From: Bacillus sp. DX3.1
Lineage (GTDB): Bacteria > Bacillota > Bacilli > Bacillales > Bacillaceae_G
Assembly: GCF_030292155.1 (NCBI RefSeq)
Contig: NZ_CP128156.1
Coordinates: forward strand, 1 to 8,578
Reading direction: 5' to 3'
DNA length: 8,578 nt
Under the pieces are notes generated by a model. That model had not been told where the DNA came from, did no database searches, and saw nothing but the letters and a program-made list of their open reading frames with translations. The position numbers and the translations under genes were made by a program. This document shows positions 1-4,823 of the stretch, one piece after another. The first letter of the stretch is position 1, and each line of letters begins with the position of its first letter.

Positions 1-20
1 CAGTATAAAAGTTTACATTC
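1..20. repeat. Right half of the junction-spanning 32-bp dyad
   Basis: Bases 9-20 read AAGTTTACATTC. The last 12 bases of the window (8567-8578) read GAATGTAAACTT, the exact reverse complement. If the ends are joined, the arms lie 8 bases apart (bases 1-8), giving a 32-bp dyad. The same 12-8-12 layout occurs at 273-304, 7322-7353 and, degenerate, 7466-7497. It is probably a binding site for a dimeric DNA-binding protein, and it is the best internal evidence that the window is a closed circle. Confidence 0.75.
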
Positions 21-414
21 AATAATAAGAAAAAGAAAAAAGGAAACTATTACAGATTCCTTTTTTTAATATATCTTAAACCAGAAAAATGGTAAAACCT
101 TTAAACCTTTGTTAGGGGCAAAGATTTAAAGAAAAGTTTAGCTTACTAATACTCTTACATAAATGGAATATATAGTAAATTGATAATGTTTATACTGAAT
201 ATTATTAATATTAAGTATATTAAATTCTTATTAATTTCAACTAATAAATTTTATATTCTTCATTAAGAAAATGAATGTAAACTTTACTATATTAGTTTAC
301 ATTCAAATCCTTGATTTTATTGGTTTTATCGCATTTAACTAATTTTGTTCAAAAACGCTAACAAAAGTATACATTCAAAACAGCGTAAATAAAGAAATTA
401 GAACACCTGTAAAC
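21..414. other. AT-rich non-coding region with dyad sites
   Basis: I see no credible gene here. The stretch is extremely AT-rich, especially 180-290, and contains one complete dyad (273-304) and one lone half-site (365-376, AAGTaTACATTC, one mismatch). Such DNA could be a partition centromere, a control region or an easily unwound replication region. The sequence does not decide between these. Confidence 0.5.
273..304. repeat. 32-bp dyad site, copy 2
   Basis: The left arm GAATGTAAACT (273-283) and right arm AGTTTACATTC (294-304) are perfect reverse complements. The flanking T272/A305 pair also matches. Counted with 12-base arms and an 8-base centre, it has the same 32-bp span as the junction dyad and the 7322 dyad, so the spacing as well as the arm sequence is conserved. 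It lies upstream of the HTH/coiled-coil gene at 862, with the small minus-strand gene at 479 in between. Confidence 0.8.
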
Positions 415-447
415 AAAAAAAAAAGCTAGATCGATGCTAGCTTTTTT
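415..447 (-). terminator. Intrinsic terminator of the 29-codon gene
   Basis: GCTAG (425-429) pairs with CTAGC (437-441) around a 7-base loop. The stem is extended by a run of ten A before it and six T after it, so it can work on both strands. On the minus strand it starts about 32 bases after the stop codon of the gene at 479-568. Confidence 0.8.
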
Positions 448-478
448 AACAATTATAATTATCCATAAATATAAAATA

Positions 479-568
479 TTATTGTTGATTTTGTTTCTCT
501 CTTTCACCTACAACCCAAGCTAAGAATAAAATAGAGCTAGTTACTAACACTGCTGTAAAAATTCCCAT
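479..568 (-). CDS. 29-residue single-helix membrane peptide
   Basis: Minus-strand frame starting ATG at 568 and ending TAA at 479. The peptide begins MGIFTAVLVTSSILF, continues as one hydrophobic segment to about residue 20, and ends in a polar tail GEREKQNQQ. AGGAG at 578-582 lies 9 bases before the ATG. An extended -10 promoter (605-613) precedes it and a strong terminator (415-447) follows, so it sits in its own transcript of roughly 180 bases. The architecture (tiny, one helix, charged C-terminus, monocistronic) matches many type I toxins and small regulatory membrane proteins. I do not recognise a specific family. I see no clear antisense RNA promoter, so toxin function is only a possibility. 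Confidence 0.65.
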   Translation of the reverse strand: MGIFTAVLVTSSILFLAWVVGEREKQNQQ

Positions 569-604
569 TAAACATTTCTCCTTTTTATAAACAGAATTAA
601 CCAT

Positions 605-633
605 ATTATACCATGGTGGTAATACTTACAAAG
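605..633 (-). promoter_or_regulatory. Extended -10 promoter for the 29-codon gene
   Basis: On the minus strand the sequence reads TGGTATAAT (613 to 605), a consensus extended -10 element. The -35 at 17-bp spacing (628-633, CTTTGT) is weak, as is usual for extended -10 promoters. Transcription would start near 598, about 30 bases before the ATG at 568. Confidence 0.6.
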
Positions 634-807
634 ACTTACTTATCCTATATAATTTTAGTTACCATAACACCACTTATCGGTAGTATCTCATTCTGTTCAT
701 TGATTAGAATGATAAGGTACTTTGCCCTTAGTCTACGAATTTTGAAGTTTGACTTGACCTATATTACCGACAAATTTCACATTTCAAAGGTATTTCGTTT
801 TATCATG

Positions 808-821
808 TATAATGTAAATTT
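808..821 (+). promoter_or_regulatory. Possible -10 box and dyad half-site upstream of the HTH gene
   Basis: TATAAT at 808-813 is a perfect -10 hexamer about 50 bases before the ATG at 862, but no good -35 lies at the right distance. Bases 810-821 match the dyad half-site GAATGTAAACTT at 10 of 12 positions and overlap the -10. This would suit self-regulation if the 862 protein binds that motif. No partner arm is present. Confidence 0.4.
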
Positions 822-861
822 AGGAACGTCAATTGGAGCATTAAGAGGAGCGTGAGGAACA

Positions 862-1512
862 ATGTCTGATGGAACGCGGAATGGTATACAATCCGAGCCA
901 GTCCCGGCTTTCCTAACCAAAGAAGTAGCAGAAATGTTAAGTATTAGCGAAAGCTATTTGCGTAAATGGTGTTTAGAGTTAGAAAAACATGAGTACATCT
1001 TTGTAAAAGTTCGTGATCCTAAAAGTAATCGCGAGTATCGAACCTTTACTTCAAAAGATATAAAAGCTTTGAAACAATTTCAAACACTTATGAAAGATGC
1101 CGGATATAACAAGACGGATGCTGCCAAAACCGTAGCAATAACCATAAATAATGAAAATTGGAACACGAGTGGAACGTCTCATGATCCAGTGGATTCCCAA
1201 TCCTTGCTTATTACAAGAGATAAAGAAGTATTGGAACGCGAAAACAACACTAATTTGTTACGTGAATTGTTGCGTGAGGAACGCGAAGAAATAACAAAAG
1301 AACTTCAATCCATGAGAGAAGAACTACGACGAACTCAAGAAGAATTTCAAACATTGAAAGACGGTATACAAATATATCAAAAACACCATGAACAATTGTT
1401 GCAAGAAAGAGATGAACAACTATTATATAACATACGATCTATTCAAGAGACTAAACAACTAGTTGCTCCTACTACAGAAAATAAACATCCTTGGTGGAAA
1501 TTCTGGAAATAA
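862..1512 (+). CDS. MerR-type HTH / coiled-coil protein (DUF3967-like), candidate plasmid partition protein
   Basis: 216 residues, starting ATG at 862 behind GTGAGGA (852-858). Residues 17-75 (FLTKEVAEMLSISESYLRKW, then a turn and a YRTFTSKDIKAL strand-helix) form a MerR-like winged helix-turn-helix. Residues about 120-200 are a long charged heptad-rich coiled coil with many E, R and L. The protein ends in the aromatic-basic tail WWKFWK, which I associate with DUF3967-type proteins of B. cereus-group plasmids. N-terminal HTH plus coiled coil plus short tail is also the layout of pSK1 Par (a one-protein partition system) and of RacA (a chromosome anchor). Partition or anchoring is therefore my leading inference, with the window's dyads as candidate targets. 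A plain transcription regulator remains possible. The gene is monocistronic and its stop lies in the following terminator stem. Confidence 0.85.
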   Translation: MSDGTRNGIQSEPVPAFLTKEVAEMLSISESYLRKWCLELEKHEYIFVKVRDPKSNREYRTFTSKDIKALKQFQTLMKDAGYNKTDAAKTVAITINNENWNTSGTSHDPVDSQSLLITRDKEVLERENNTNLLRELLREEREEITKELQSMREELRRTQEEFQTLKDGIQIYQKHHEQLLQERDEQLLYNIRSIQETKQLVAPTTENKHPWWKFWK

Positions 1513-1545
1513 AACAAGCCTTGCTTATAAGCAAGGCTTGTTTTA
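1510..1545. terminator. Bidirectional terminator between convergent genes
   Basis: AAAACAAGCCTTGC (1511-1524) pairs perfectly with GCAAGGCTTGTTTT (1531-1544), with A and T runs on either side. The stem begins inside the TAA stop of the HTH gene. The convergent membrane gene at 1570-1986 ends 25 bases beyond it, so one hairpin probably serves both. Confidence 0.9.
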
Positions 1546-1569
1546 TTTCACATGTATTTGAACATCTTA

Positions 1570-1986
1570 TTATGCTGTAGAATTCTTTTCTACAGCAGTT
1601 ATAAAAATATACCCAAAGACTAAGGCAGCAATAAGATATATGTCTGTAGACATGATTAAAAAGTCGATATAGCTTGGTAACATCAAGATACCTGTACTGA
1701 AGTAAAGTAAAGGATAAAAAGCAATATACAGTGCTGGTATACCTACAAATATTAATTTTTCTATTTGGAAAGACCATCTTCCTACTTTCCTATTTTCTTT
1801 AAGAAAAGTCGGCAATCCAAGAAGTATTCCAATAGCGATGTATAACAAAGGAGTATAAATGAGATATGGAAACCTATTATACGTTGTAGCTCCATGCTCT
1901 TTTAACAAGCTTGAAGTACGTATAACGATGAAAAGTGATGTAAAGAAGACAACAGAATATAAAAAGTAACCAATGGCTCTTTTCAA
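1570..1986 (-). CDS. Four-helix integral membrane protein, unknown function
   Basis: 138 residues with a TTG start at 1986. AGGAGGG (1999-2005) lies 12 bases upstream, somewhat far; an in-frame ATT at 1990-1992 has better spacing but is a rare start. Hydrophobic segments fall at about residues 5-23, 42-62, 77-98 and 112-132, with short charged loops (for example KENRKVGRW at 63-71) and a polar end EKNSTA. There are no enzymatic motifs or cysteine pairs. I do not recognise the family. Four-helix proteins of this size on bacteriocin plasmids can be immunity proteins, but nothing here links it to the peptide locus at 7978-8354 except co-residence. It ends at the shared terminator 1510-1545. Confidence 0.75.
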   Translation of the reverse strand: MKRAIGYFLYSVVFFTSLFIVIRTSSLLKEHGATTYNRFPYLIYTPLLYIAIGILLGLPTFLKENRKVGRWSFQIEKLIFVGIPALYIAFYPLLYFSTGILMLPSYIDFLIMSTDIYLIAALVFGYIFITAVEKNSTA

Positions 1987-2101
1987 TGAAATAAAAATCC
2001 CTCCTTTTTTTAAAAGTTTAGGATTACATATTCCCCAGATTACAATTTATTCCTTTTCTCTTTAGAGCACAGTAACTCAACTACTTTTTTTATACAAGAT
2101 T

Positions 2102-2233
2102 TTATACAGATTTTTGTACTAATACAGGACATTCGTAAGCCTGAAAACCTCCATCATCTCCACAATGTATAAAATCATGCATAGTATGATTAAAAGAAAA
2201 AAGCAAAATCCATTGATATACCAAGGATTTCAC
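2102..2233 (-). pseudogene. Possible small ORF or gene remnant abutting Xer-like site 1
   Basis: A minus-strand frame of 43 codons starts GTG at 2233, only 10 bases from the dif-like site at 2243-2270, and stops TAA at 2102. Its middle reads HTMHDFIHCGDDGGFQAYEC, which looks protein-like (an H, C and aromatic-rich stretch resembling a zinc-ribbon half) and unlike random AT-rich DNA. No ribosome binding site precedes the GTG, and no second CxxC pair is present. It may be the tail of a longer gene cut at the recombination site. The rest of 1987-2242 shows nothing I can assign. Confidence 0.25.
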
Positions 2234-2242
2234 TTTTTATTT

Positions 2243-2270
2243 GCTACCGATAATTGGCGTTATGTTAACT
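2243..2270 (+). repeat. dif-like XerC/XerD site 1
   Basis: The right arm TTATGTTAACT (2260-2270) matches the XerD arm of B. subtilis dif, as I remember it (TTATGTAAACT), at 10 of 11 positions. The left arm GCTACCGATAA (2243-2253) matches the XerC arm (ACTTCCTAGAA) at 7 of 11. The 6-bp centre gives the standard 11-6-11 layout. A second copy in the same orientation lies at 3107-3135, on the other side of the SpoIIM-like gene. Confidence 0.65.
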
Positions 2271-2302
2271 GAATATGTATACGATATACAAGAAAAAATT
2301 TC

Positions 2303-2330
2303 TTTACCATCGCATTATTAAGATGGTAAA
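2303..2330 (+). promoter_or_regulatory. Hairpin or operator in the SpoIIM-like gene leader
   Basis: TTTACCATC (2303-2311) and GATGGTAAA (2322-2330) are perfect 9-base inverted arms around a 10-base loop, 15 bases before the start codon. No T-run follows, so it is not a classical terminator. It could be an operator or an mRNA leader structure. Confidence 0.5.
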
Positions 2331-2345
2331 ATTTAGAAAAAAGGG

Positions 2346-2960
2346 GTGAGGGTTATTTCGAATGTAATTAATAAGGTTGTATTTAAAAGAGCTATTAACT
2401 TTTTCATATTAGGGGTAGCACTAACAGTTATTGCAACCATAATAACTTTTATAATCAATCCAGATCTAAAAGAAACACTGGAAGGATTAGGAAATAGAAT
2501 ACCAGATCAAGTAAAGGAATCAACAGGTATAGAAAAGGCATGGGAATACATTGTTAATAATGGCTTTATCGTGCCTTTACAAATGTTTATATTAGCCTTG
2601 ATTCCAATACAATTTTTATATGTTATACATATAATTTTAACTGCTTCACTTCTTGGGGTTTCTTTTGGAATTGCGTTACAAATTGGTTTTAAAAAAGGGT
2701 TTGTGATGATAATTTCATCCATCCCTCATTACCTTGTTGAAGTTTTCGCTTTGTGTTTATTTGCGGCTATTCTTTTTGAATTAAATAAATTTATTAGAAT
2801 CAAATTAAAAATTATATTCAAAAAGGATAAAGAAAGAGTATCTCTTAATAAAAAGACTTTAGAAGTAATAAAAATTTATGCTATTTTAACTTTACCTATA
2901 ATTATCGTTGCTGCATTCTTAGAAACTTACATAACTAATATCATATTTGATTTATTTTAG
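2346..2960 (+). CDS. SpoIIM/DUF95-family multispanning membrane protein
   Basis: 204 residues with a GTG start at 2346. The sequence AAGGGGTGA (2341-2349) looks like a Shine-Dalgarno that overlaps this GTG, so the true start could instead be the ATT at 2355. Hydrophobic segments lie at about residues 16-37, 75-115 (two), 119-146 and 176-198. The family signature is visible: PHYLVE (127-132), normally PHGxxE, and AAFLETYIT (189-197) near the end, with a polar loop at 38-70. The GxxE-type glycine is replaced by tyrosine. Chromosomal SpoIIM acts in forespore engulfment, while DUF95 relatives occur in circular bacteriocin clusters where they help secretion or immunity. A role linked to membrane-active peptides is thus possible but unproven. 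It is the only gene between two dif-like sites. Confidence 0.75.
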   Translation: MRVISNVINKVVFKRAINFFILGVALTVIATIITFIINPDLKETLEGLGNRIPDQVKESTGIEKAWEYIVNNGFIVPLQMFILALIPIQFLYVIHIILTASLLGVSFGIALQIGFKKGFVMIISSIPHYLVEVFALCLFAAILFELNKFIRIKLKIIFKKDKERVSLNKKTLEVIKIYAILTLPIIIVAAFLETYITNIIFDLF

Positions 2961-3050
2961 GAACTTTATATGCTTGATGAAAATTGAGATTTACCTAAAC
3001 ATAATACAAACTGTGCTTATAACTTCCAATAACACTAATTATGTGAATCT

Positions 3051-3087
3051 AAAAGCCCTCCAGTTAAGTGATCCGGAGGGCTTTTGG
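3051..3087 (+). terminator. Terminator of the SpoIIM-like gene
   Basis: AAAAGCCCTCC (3051-3061) pairs perfectly with GGAGGGCTTTT (3075-3085) around a 13-base loop, with the T-run in the 3' arm. It lies 90 bases after the stop codon at 2960 and just before dif-like site 2. Confidence 0.9.
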
Positions 3088-3106
3088 TAATCTCATAAAT
3101 ACATTG

Positions 3107-3135
3107 ACTCCCGATAATAGGACGTTATGTTAACT
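3107..3135 (+). repeat. dif-like XerC/XerD site 2
   Basis: The right arm TTATGTTAACT (3125-3135) is identical to that of site 1. The left arm ACTCCCGATAA (3107-3117) matches the B. subtilis XerC arm ACTTCCTAGAA at 8 of 11 positions. The centre is 7 bp here and 6 bp in site 1, so strand exchange between the two copies would not be between identical cores. Confidence 0.65.
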
Positions 3136-3170
3136 CTCTATAAATAAATATTCATAGCATTTTTCACAAT

Positions 3171-3320
3171 TTATTTATCTGTTTGTTTTTGCTTCTTTTT
3201 CAAATACTCCGCACGCAATTTTTCAATTTGCTGCTTTTTATCAAATTTGGCAGGCGTCTGTTTTTCATGAAACTTTGTCACAGCTACCTGACTTTTGTAA
3301 TCCAATTGATATTTTCCCAC
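3171..3320 (-). CDS. 49-residue basic helical protein
   Basis: A GTG start at 3320 has AGGTGA (3326-3331) 5 bases upstream, and the frame ends TAA at 3171. The protein begins MGKYQLDYKSQVAVTKFHEK, then shows a Pro-Ala break (TPAKFDKK) and a lysine/glutamine-rich helix (QIEKLRAEYLKKKQKQ). It has no hydrophobic segment, so it is soluble and strongly basic, suggesting nucleic-acid binding or a partner for the replication or relaxase protein. I do not recognise a family. It points the same way as the replication and relaxase genes but is separated from them by 600 bases of origin-like DNA, so it probably has its own promoter (AT-rich TATATTATA near 3365-3377). Confidence 0.7.
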   Translation of the reverse strand: MGKYQLDYKSQVAVTKFHEKQTPAKFDKKQQIEKLRAEYLKKKQKQTDK

Positions 3321-3824
3321 TTTGTTCACCTACTTTTCTTGTCTTTAAAGAAAATCTATTCAACAAATATAATATACCTTTTTTTACTTAATGTAGTTTT
3401 ATTCTGGCCTTTTGGTTTGAAATTTGCTTTTTGGCTAGAGTGCTGGCTCGTCGTGTGGGGGCGAAACCCCACGTATTACGTATCTATTTTTTGGATAAGA
3501 ACTATCTTAGGACGAATGATCTAAGCGGTTCGGCTCGTATAATTGCTTGTCCAAGTCGAGAACCATTGCTTTGCTTTTTGTCTGTCGGCTTGGCGAGAAA
3601 AGCACACGAGCCGAAAAAAGTTTTGCAAGGACAGAATCAAAAAAAAAAGGCGTTAGCCTTTAGGTGAGGATGAACGAACCGCTTTTTTGATTCTGAGGGT
3701 GGAGATTTTTGAGTGTTTTTCTCAAAAATACGACCCGTTCCTTGCGGAACTTTTAGCCTTATATATAAGAGTGAGAAGAGCAAAGTAAAGAAAGTCAGTA
3801 ATAGCAAGGGTTTATAGAAGAGAG
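3321..3824. other. Non-coding, highly structured region; candidate replication origin
   Basis: I see no convincing gene here. From about 3430 the GC content rises above that of its surroundings and nested inverted repeats appear. AAGCGGTTCG (3523-3532) pairs with CGAACCGCTT (3675-3684), TTCGGCTCGT (3529-3538) with ACGAGCCGAA (3606-3615), and CAGAATCAAAAAA (3632-3644) with TTTTTTGATTCTG (3683-3695). AAAGGC/GCCTTT (3646-3661) lies inside the last of these. ATTTTTGAG/CTCAAAAAT follows at 3705-3729 and GTTCC/GGAAC at 3737-3750. Such folding fits a double- or single-strand origin of a small plasmid, or a structured RNA. Confidence 0.45.
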
Positions 3825-3868
3825 GGTGTCAAAAAAAAGTGACACCGGTGTCAAAAAAAAGTGACACC
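3825..3868. repeat. Two perfect tandem 22-bp repeats with A8 tracts
   Basis: Each copy (3825-3846 and 3847-3868) reads GGTGTC, eight A, GT, GACACC. Each is itself an inverted repeat (GGTGTC/GACACC), and their junction is the 12-bp palindrome GACACCGGTGTC. The A8 tracts recur every 22 bp, close to two helical turns, which should bend the DNA. They lie just beyond the terminator of the replication-type gene, so they may be iterons or an origin element. Confidence 0.8.
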
Positions 3869-3893
3869 TAAAAAAAGGTAAATAAAAACAAAA

Positions 3894-3925
3894 AAAAGAA
3901 CGCAAGAAATTTTTTGCATTCTTTT
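3894..3925 (-). terminator. Terminator of the replication-type gene
   Basis: AAAAGAACGCAA (3894-3905) pairs with TTGCATTCTTTT (3914-3925) with one mismatch. On the minus strand a long T-run follows. The stem overlaps the last two bases of the stop codon at 3924-3926. Confidence 0.75.
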
Positions 3926-4562
3926 AAAATAAATAAATAGGTAGTTTATGTTTTTTCTTTCCTTGATCTTCAACTTTAAAATTTCTTAATGAATCTCTAA
4001 AAATATGTTGAGTTGCTTTATCTATGCCATCTTTAGGAGAGCAACACATAACATTTGGATTTACAAACCATGTACGACTAGTACAAACCCGTCCATCTTC
4101 AGTTGTAACACCAGATTGTGCAACTGCTAATACTCCCTTTTTTAATAAACCATTCATAACACTAGAAATACTTTGACGAGTCATTTTAAACTTTTCAGCT
4201 AGATATGTAGGTGATGCTGGATTATTTGTTTCACGTTCTACGAGAACATTGGTTTTAAACTCTACAGATGAAGTTAATTTGAATAAAAAAGCTTCTTCCT
4301 TACTACTTAAGTAACCTATTCCAATCAGATAATCTATATTATCCATTATAATTTGCACAAATCTCACCCGATCTGTAGGTTTTTTCTTTTTACCTATGAA
4401 ATATTCTTCCCCTCCAGACATTTTACTTAACATCTGTAAAAGCATAGCTCTTTCTTCTTCTGAATATCCACCAGTTTGCAACTGGTCATAAATACTATCA
4501 ATCTTACTATCTCTTATTTTGGCTTTTTTTTCAGCTTGTCCAAAATCTACAACTTTTGTCAT
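3924..4562 (-). CDS. Winged-helix plasmid replication-type protein (RepL/MarR-like)
   Basis: 212 residues from ATG at 4562, preferred because AAGGGAGAG (4572-4580) lies 9 bases upstream; a TTG 33 bases earlier has no such signal. Residues 64-108 (RVRFVQIIMDNIDYLIG and following helices) lead into a helix-turn-helix at 118-142 (YLAEKFKMTRQSISSVMNGL). A wing ends in FVNPNVM (166-172), then comes a basic tail GKKKHK. The order RFV-helix, HTH, wing, NPN, then a 'RNF' motif at 193-195 recalls the RepL replication proteins of small Gram-positive plasmids (for example pIM13), where an I/NPEL motif follows the wing. That similarity is judged by eye. The alternative is a MarR-like regulator. Position beside tandem repeats and the relaxase, with no other replication gene in the window, favours initiator function. 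Confidence 0.65.
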   Translation of the reverse strand: MTKVVDFGQAEKKAKIRDSKIDSIYDQLQTGGYSEEERAMLLQMLSKMSGGEEYFIGKKKKPTDRVRFVQIIMDNIDYLIGIGYLSSKEEAFLFKLTSSVEFKTNVLVERETNNPASPTYLAEKFKMTRQSISSVMNGLLKKGVLAVAQSGVTTEDGRVCTSRTWFVNPNVMCCSPKDGIDKATQHIFRDSLRNFKVEDQGKKKHKLPIYLF

Positions 4563-4587
4563 AAAATAATTCTCTCCCTTAGTGGAA

Positions 4588-4640
4588 GGAATCAACTTTT
4601 ATATGTTAGAATGTATATAGAATATATATTGGTTGATTCC
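4588..4640 (-). promoter_or_regulatory. Inverted repeat enclosing the probable rep promoter
   Basis: GGAATCAAC (4588-4596) and GTTGATTCC (4632-4640) are perfect 9-base arms 35 bases apart. On the minus strand a -35-like TTGGAA starting at about 4642, a 17-bp spacer and TATATA fall across the outer arm and the enclosed AT-rich DNA. The transcript start would lie within the repeat. This fits copy-number autoregulation by a dimer bound at both arms, or a leader hairpin. Confidence 0.45.
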
Positions 4641-4651
4641 AACCTTATTAT

Positions 4652-4690
4652 GAAAAACCGCCTTGCCGTCCAAAGCTTGGGCGGTTTTTC
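4652..4690 (-). terminator. Terminator downstream of the relaxase gene
   Basis: GAAAAACCGCC (4652-4662) pairs with GGCGGTTTTTC (4680-4690). It lies between the relaxase and replication genes and would end relaxase transcripts before the rep promoter. The A/T symmetry allows function on both strands. Confidence 0.85.
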
Positions 4691-4765
4691 TCGTTTGTAT
4701 ATCTTTCTTTATAATAACATGAAACACCTTGTTAAAGCTTTCCATCTCTTGCAAAAACACAACAT

Positions 4766-4823
4766 TCAATCCTCTTTTTCTTCTTCAAACTCATACAATT
4801 CAATGTTTTCACCATTATCACTC
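4766..4823 (-). pseudogene. Possible out-of-frame C-terminal tail of the relaxase
   Basis: Past the relaxase TAG (4824-4826), the frame shifted by one base reads SDNGENIELYEFEEEKED before a TGA at 4766-4768. Its acidic, low-complexity composition looks like a natural protein tail. The bases around the stop contain a near-duplicate (GATAGGGAGA then GATAGGAG), where slippage or a sequencing error is plausible. It could equally be chance. Confidence 0.3.

Larger units (their letters stand above)
2271..3135 (+). mobile_element. Putative Xer-mobilised module carrying the SpoIIM-like gene
   Basis: About 865 bp lie between two directly repeated dif-like sites. The segment holds one self-contained unit: a hairpin leader, a membrane protein gene and a strong terminator. 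Host XerC/XerD acting on direct repeats would excise this as a circle, as proposed for pdif modules of Acinetobacter plasmids. There is no recombinase gene in the segment, as expected if the host enzymes are used. The unit is inferred; excision has not been shown. Confidence 0.45.

Noticed and set aside
273..376. CRISPR array
   Set aside because: The repeats are inverted dyads, unevenly spaced, with no constant spacer length and no cas genes.
613..855. Plus-strand open frame of 80 codons upstream of the HTH gene
   Set aside because: No ribosome binding site; its ATG is part of the minus-strand extended -10 promoter, and it covers the likely promoter of the 862 gene. Composition is that of non-coding AT-rich DNA.
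1472..1777. Minus-strand open frame of 101 codons
   Set aside because: It crosses the bidirectional terminator and overlaps two better-supported genes in other frames.
2507..2722. Minus-strand open frame of 71 codons inside the SpoIIM-like gene
   Set aside because: Antisense to a recognised membrane protein, with no ribosome binding site.
3183..3524. Plus-strand open frame of 113 codons
   Set aside because: It lies antisense to the supported 49-codon gene and then runs into structured origin-like DNA; phenylalanine/leucine-rich composition is typical of an antisense shadow.
3431..3667. Plus-strand open frame of 78 codons
   Set aside because: It coincides with nested inverted repeats, which explain its composition; there is no ribosome binding site.
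4743..4810. Small minus-strand ORF beginning MVKTLNCMSLKKKK after the relaxase
   Set aside because: A GGAG lies upstream, but the composition is less protein-like than the overlapping acidic frame, and it sits in a gene tail; kept only as a low-probability alternative.
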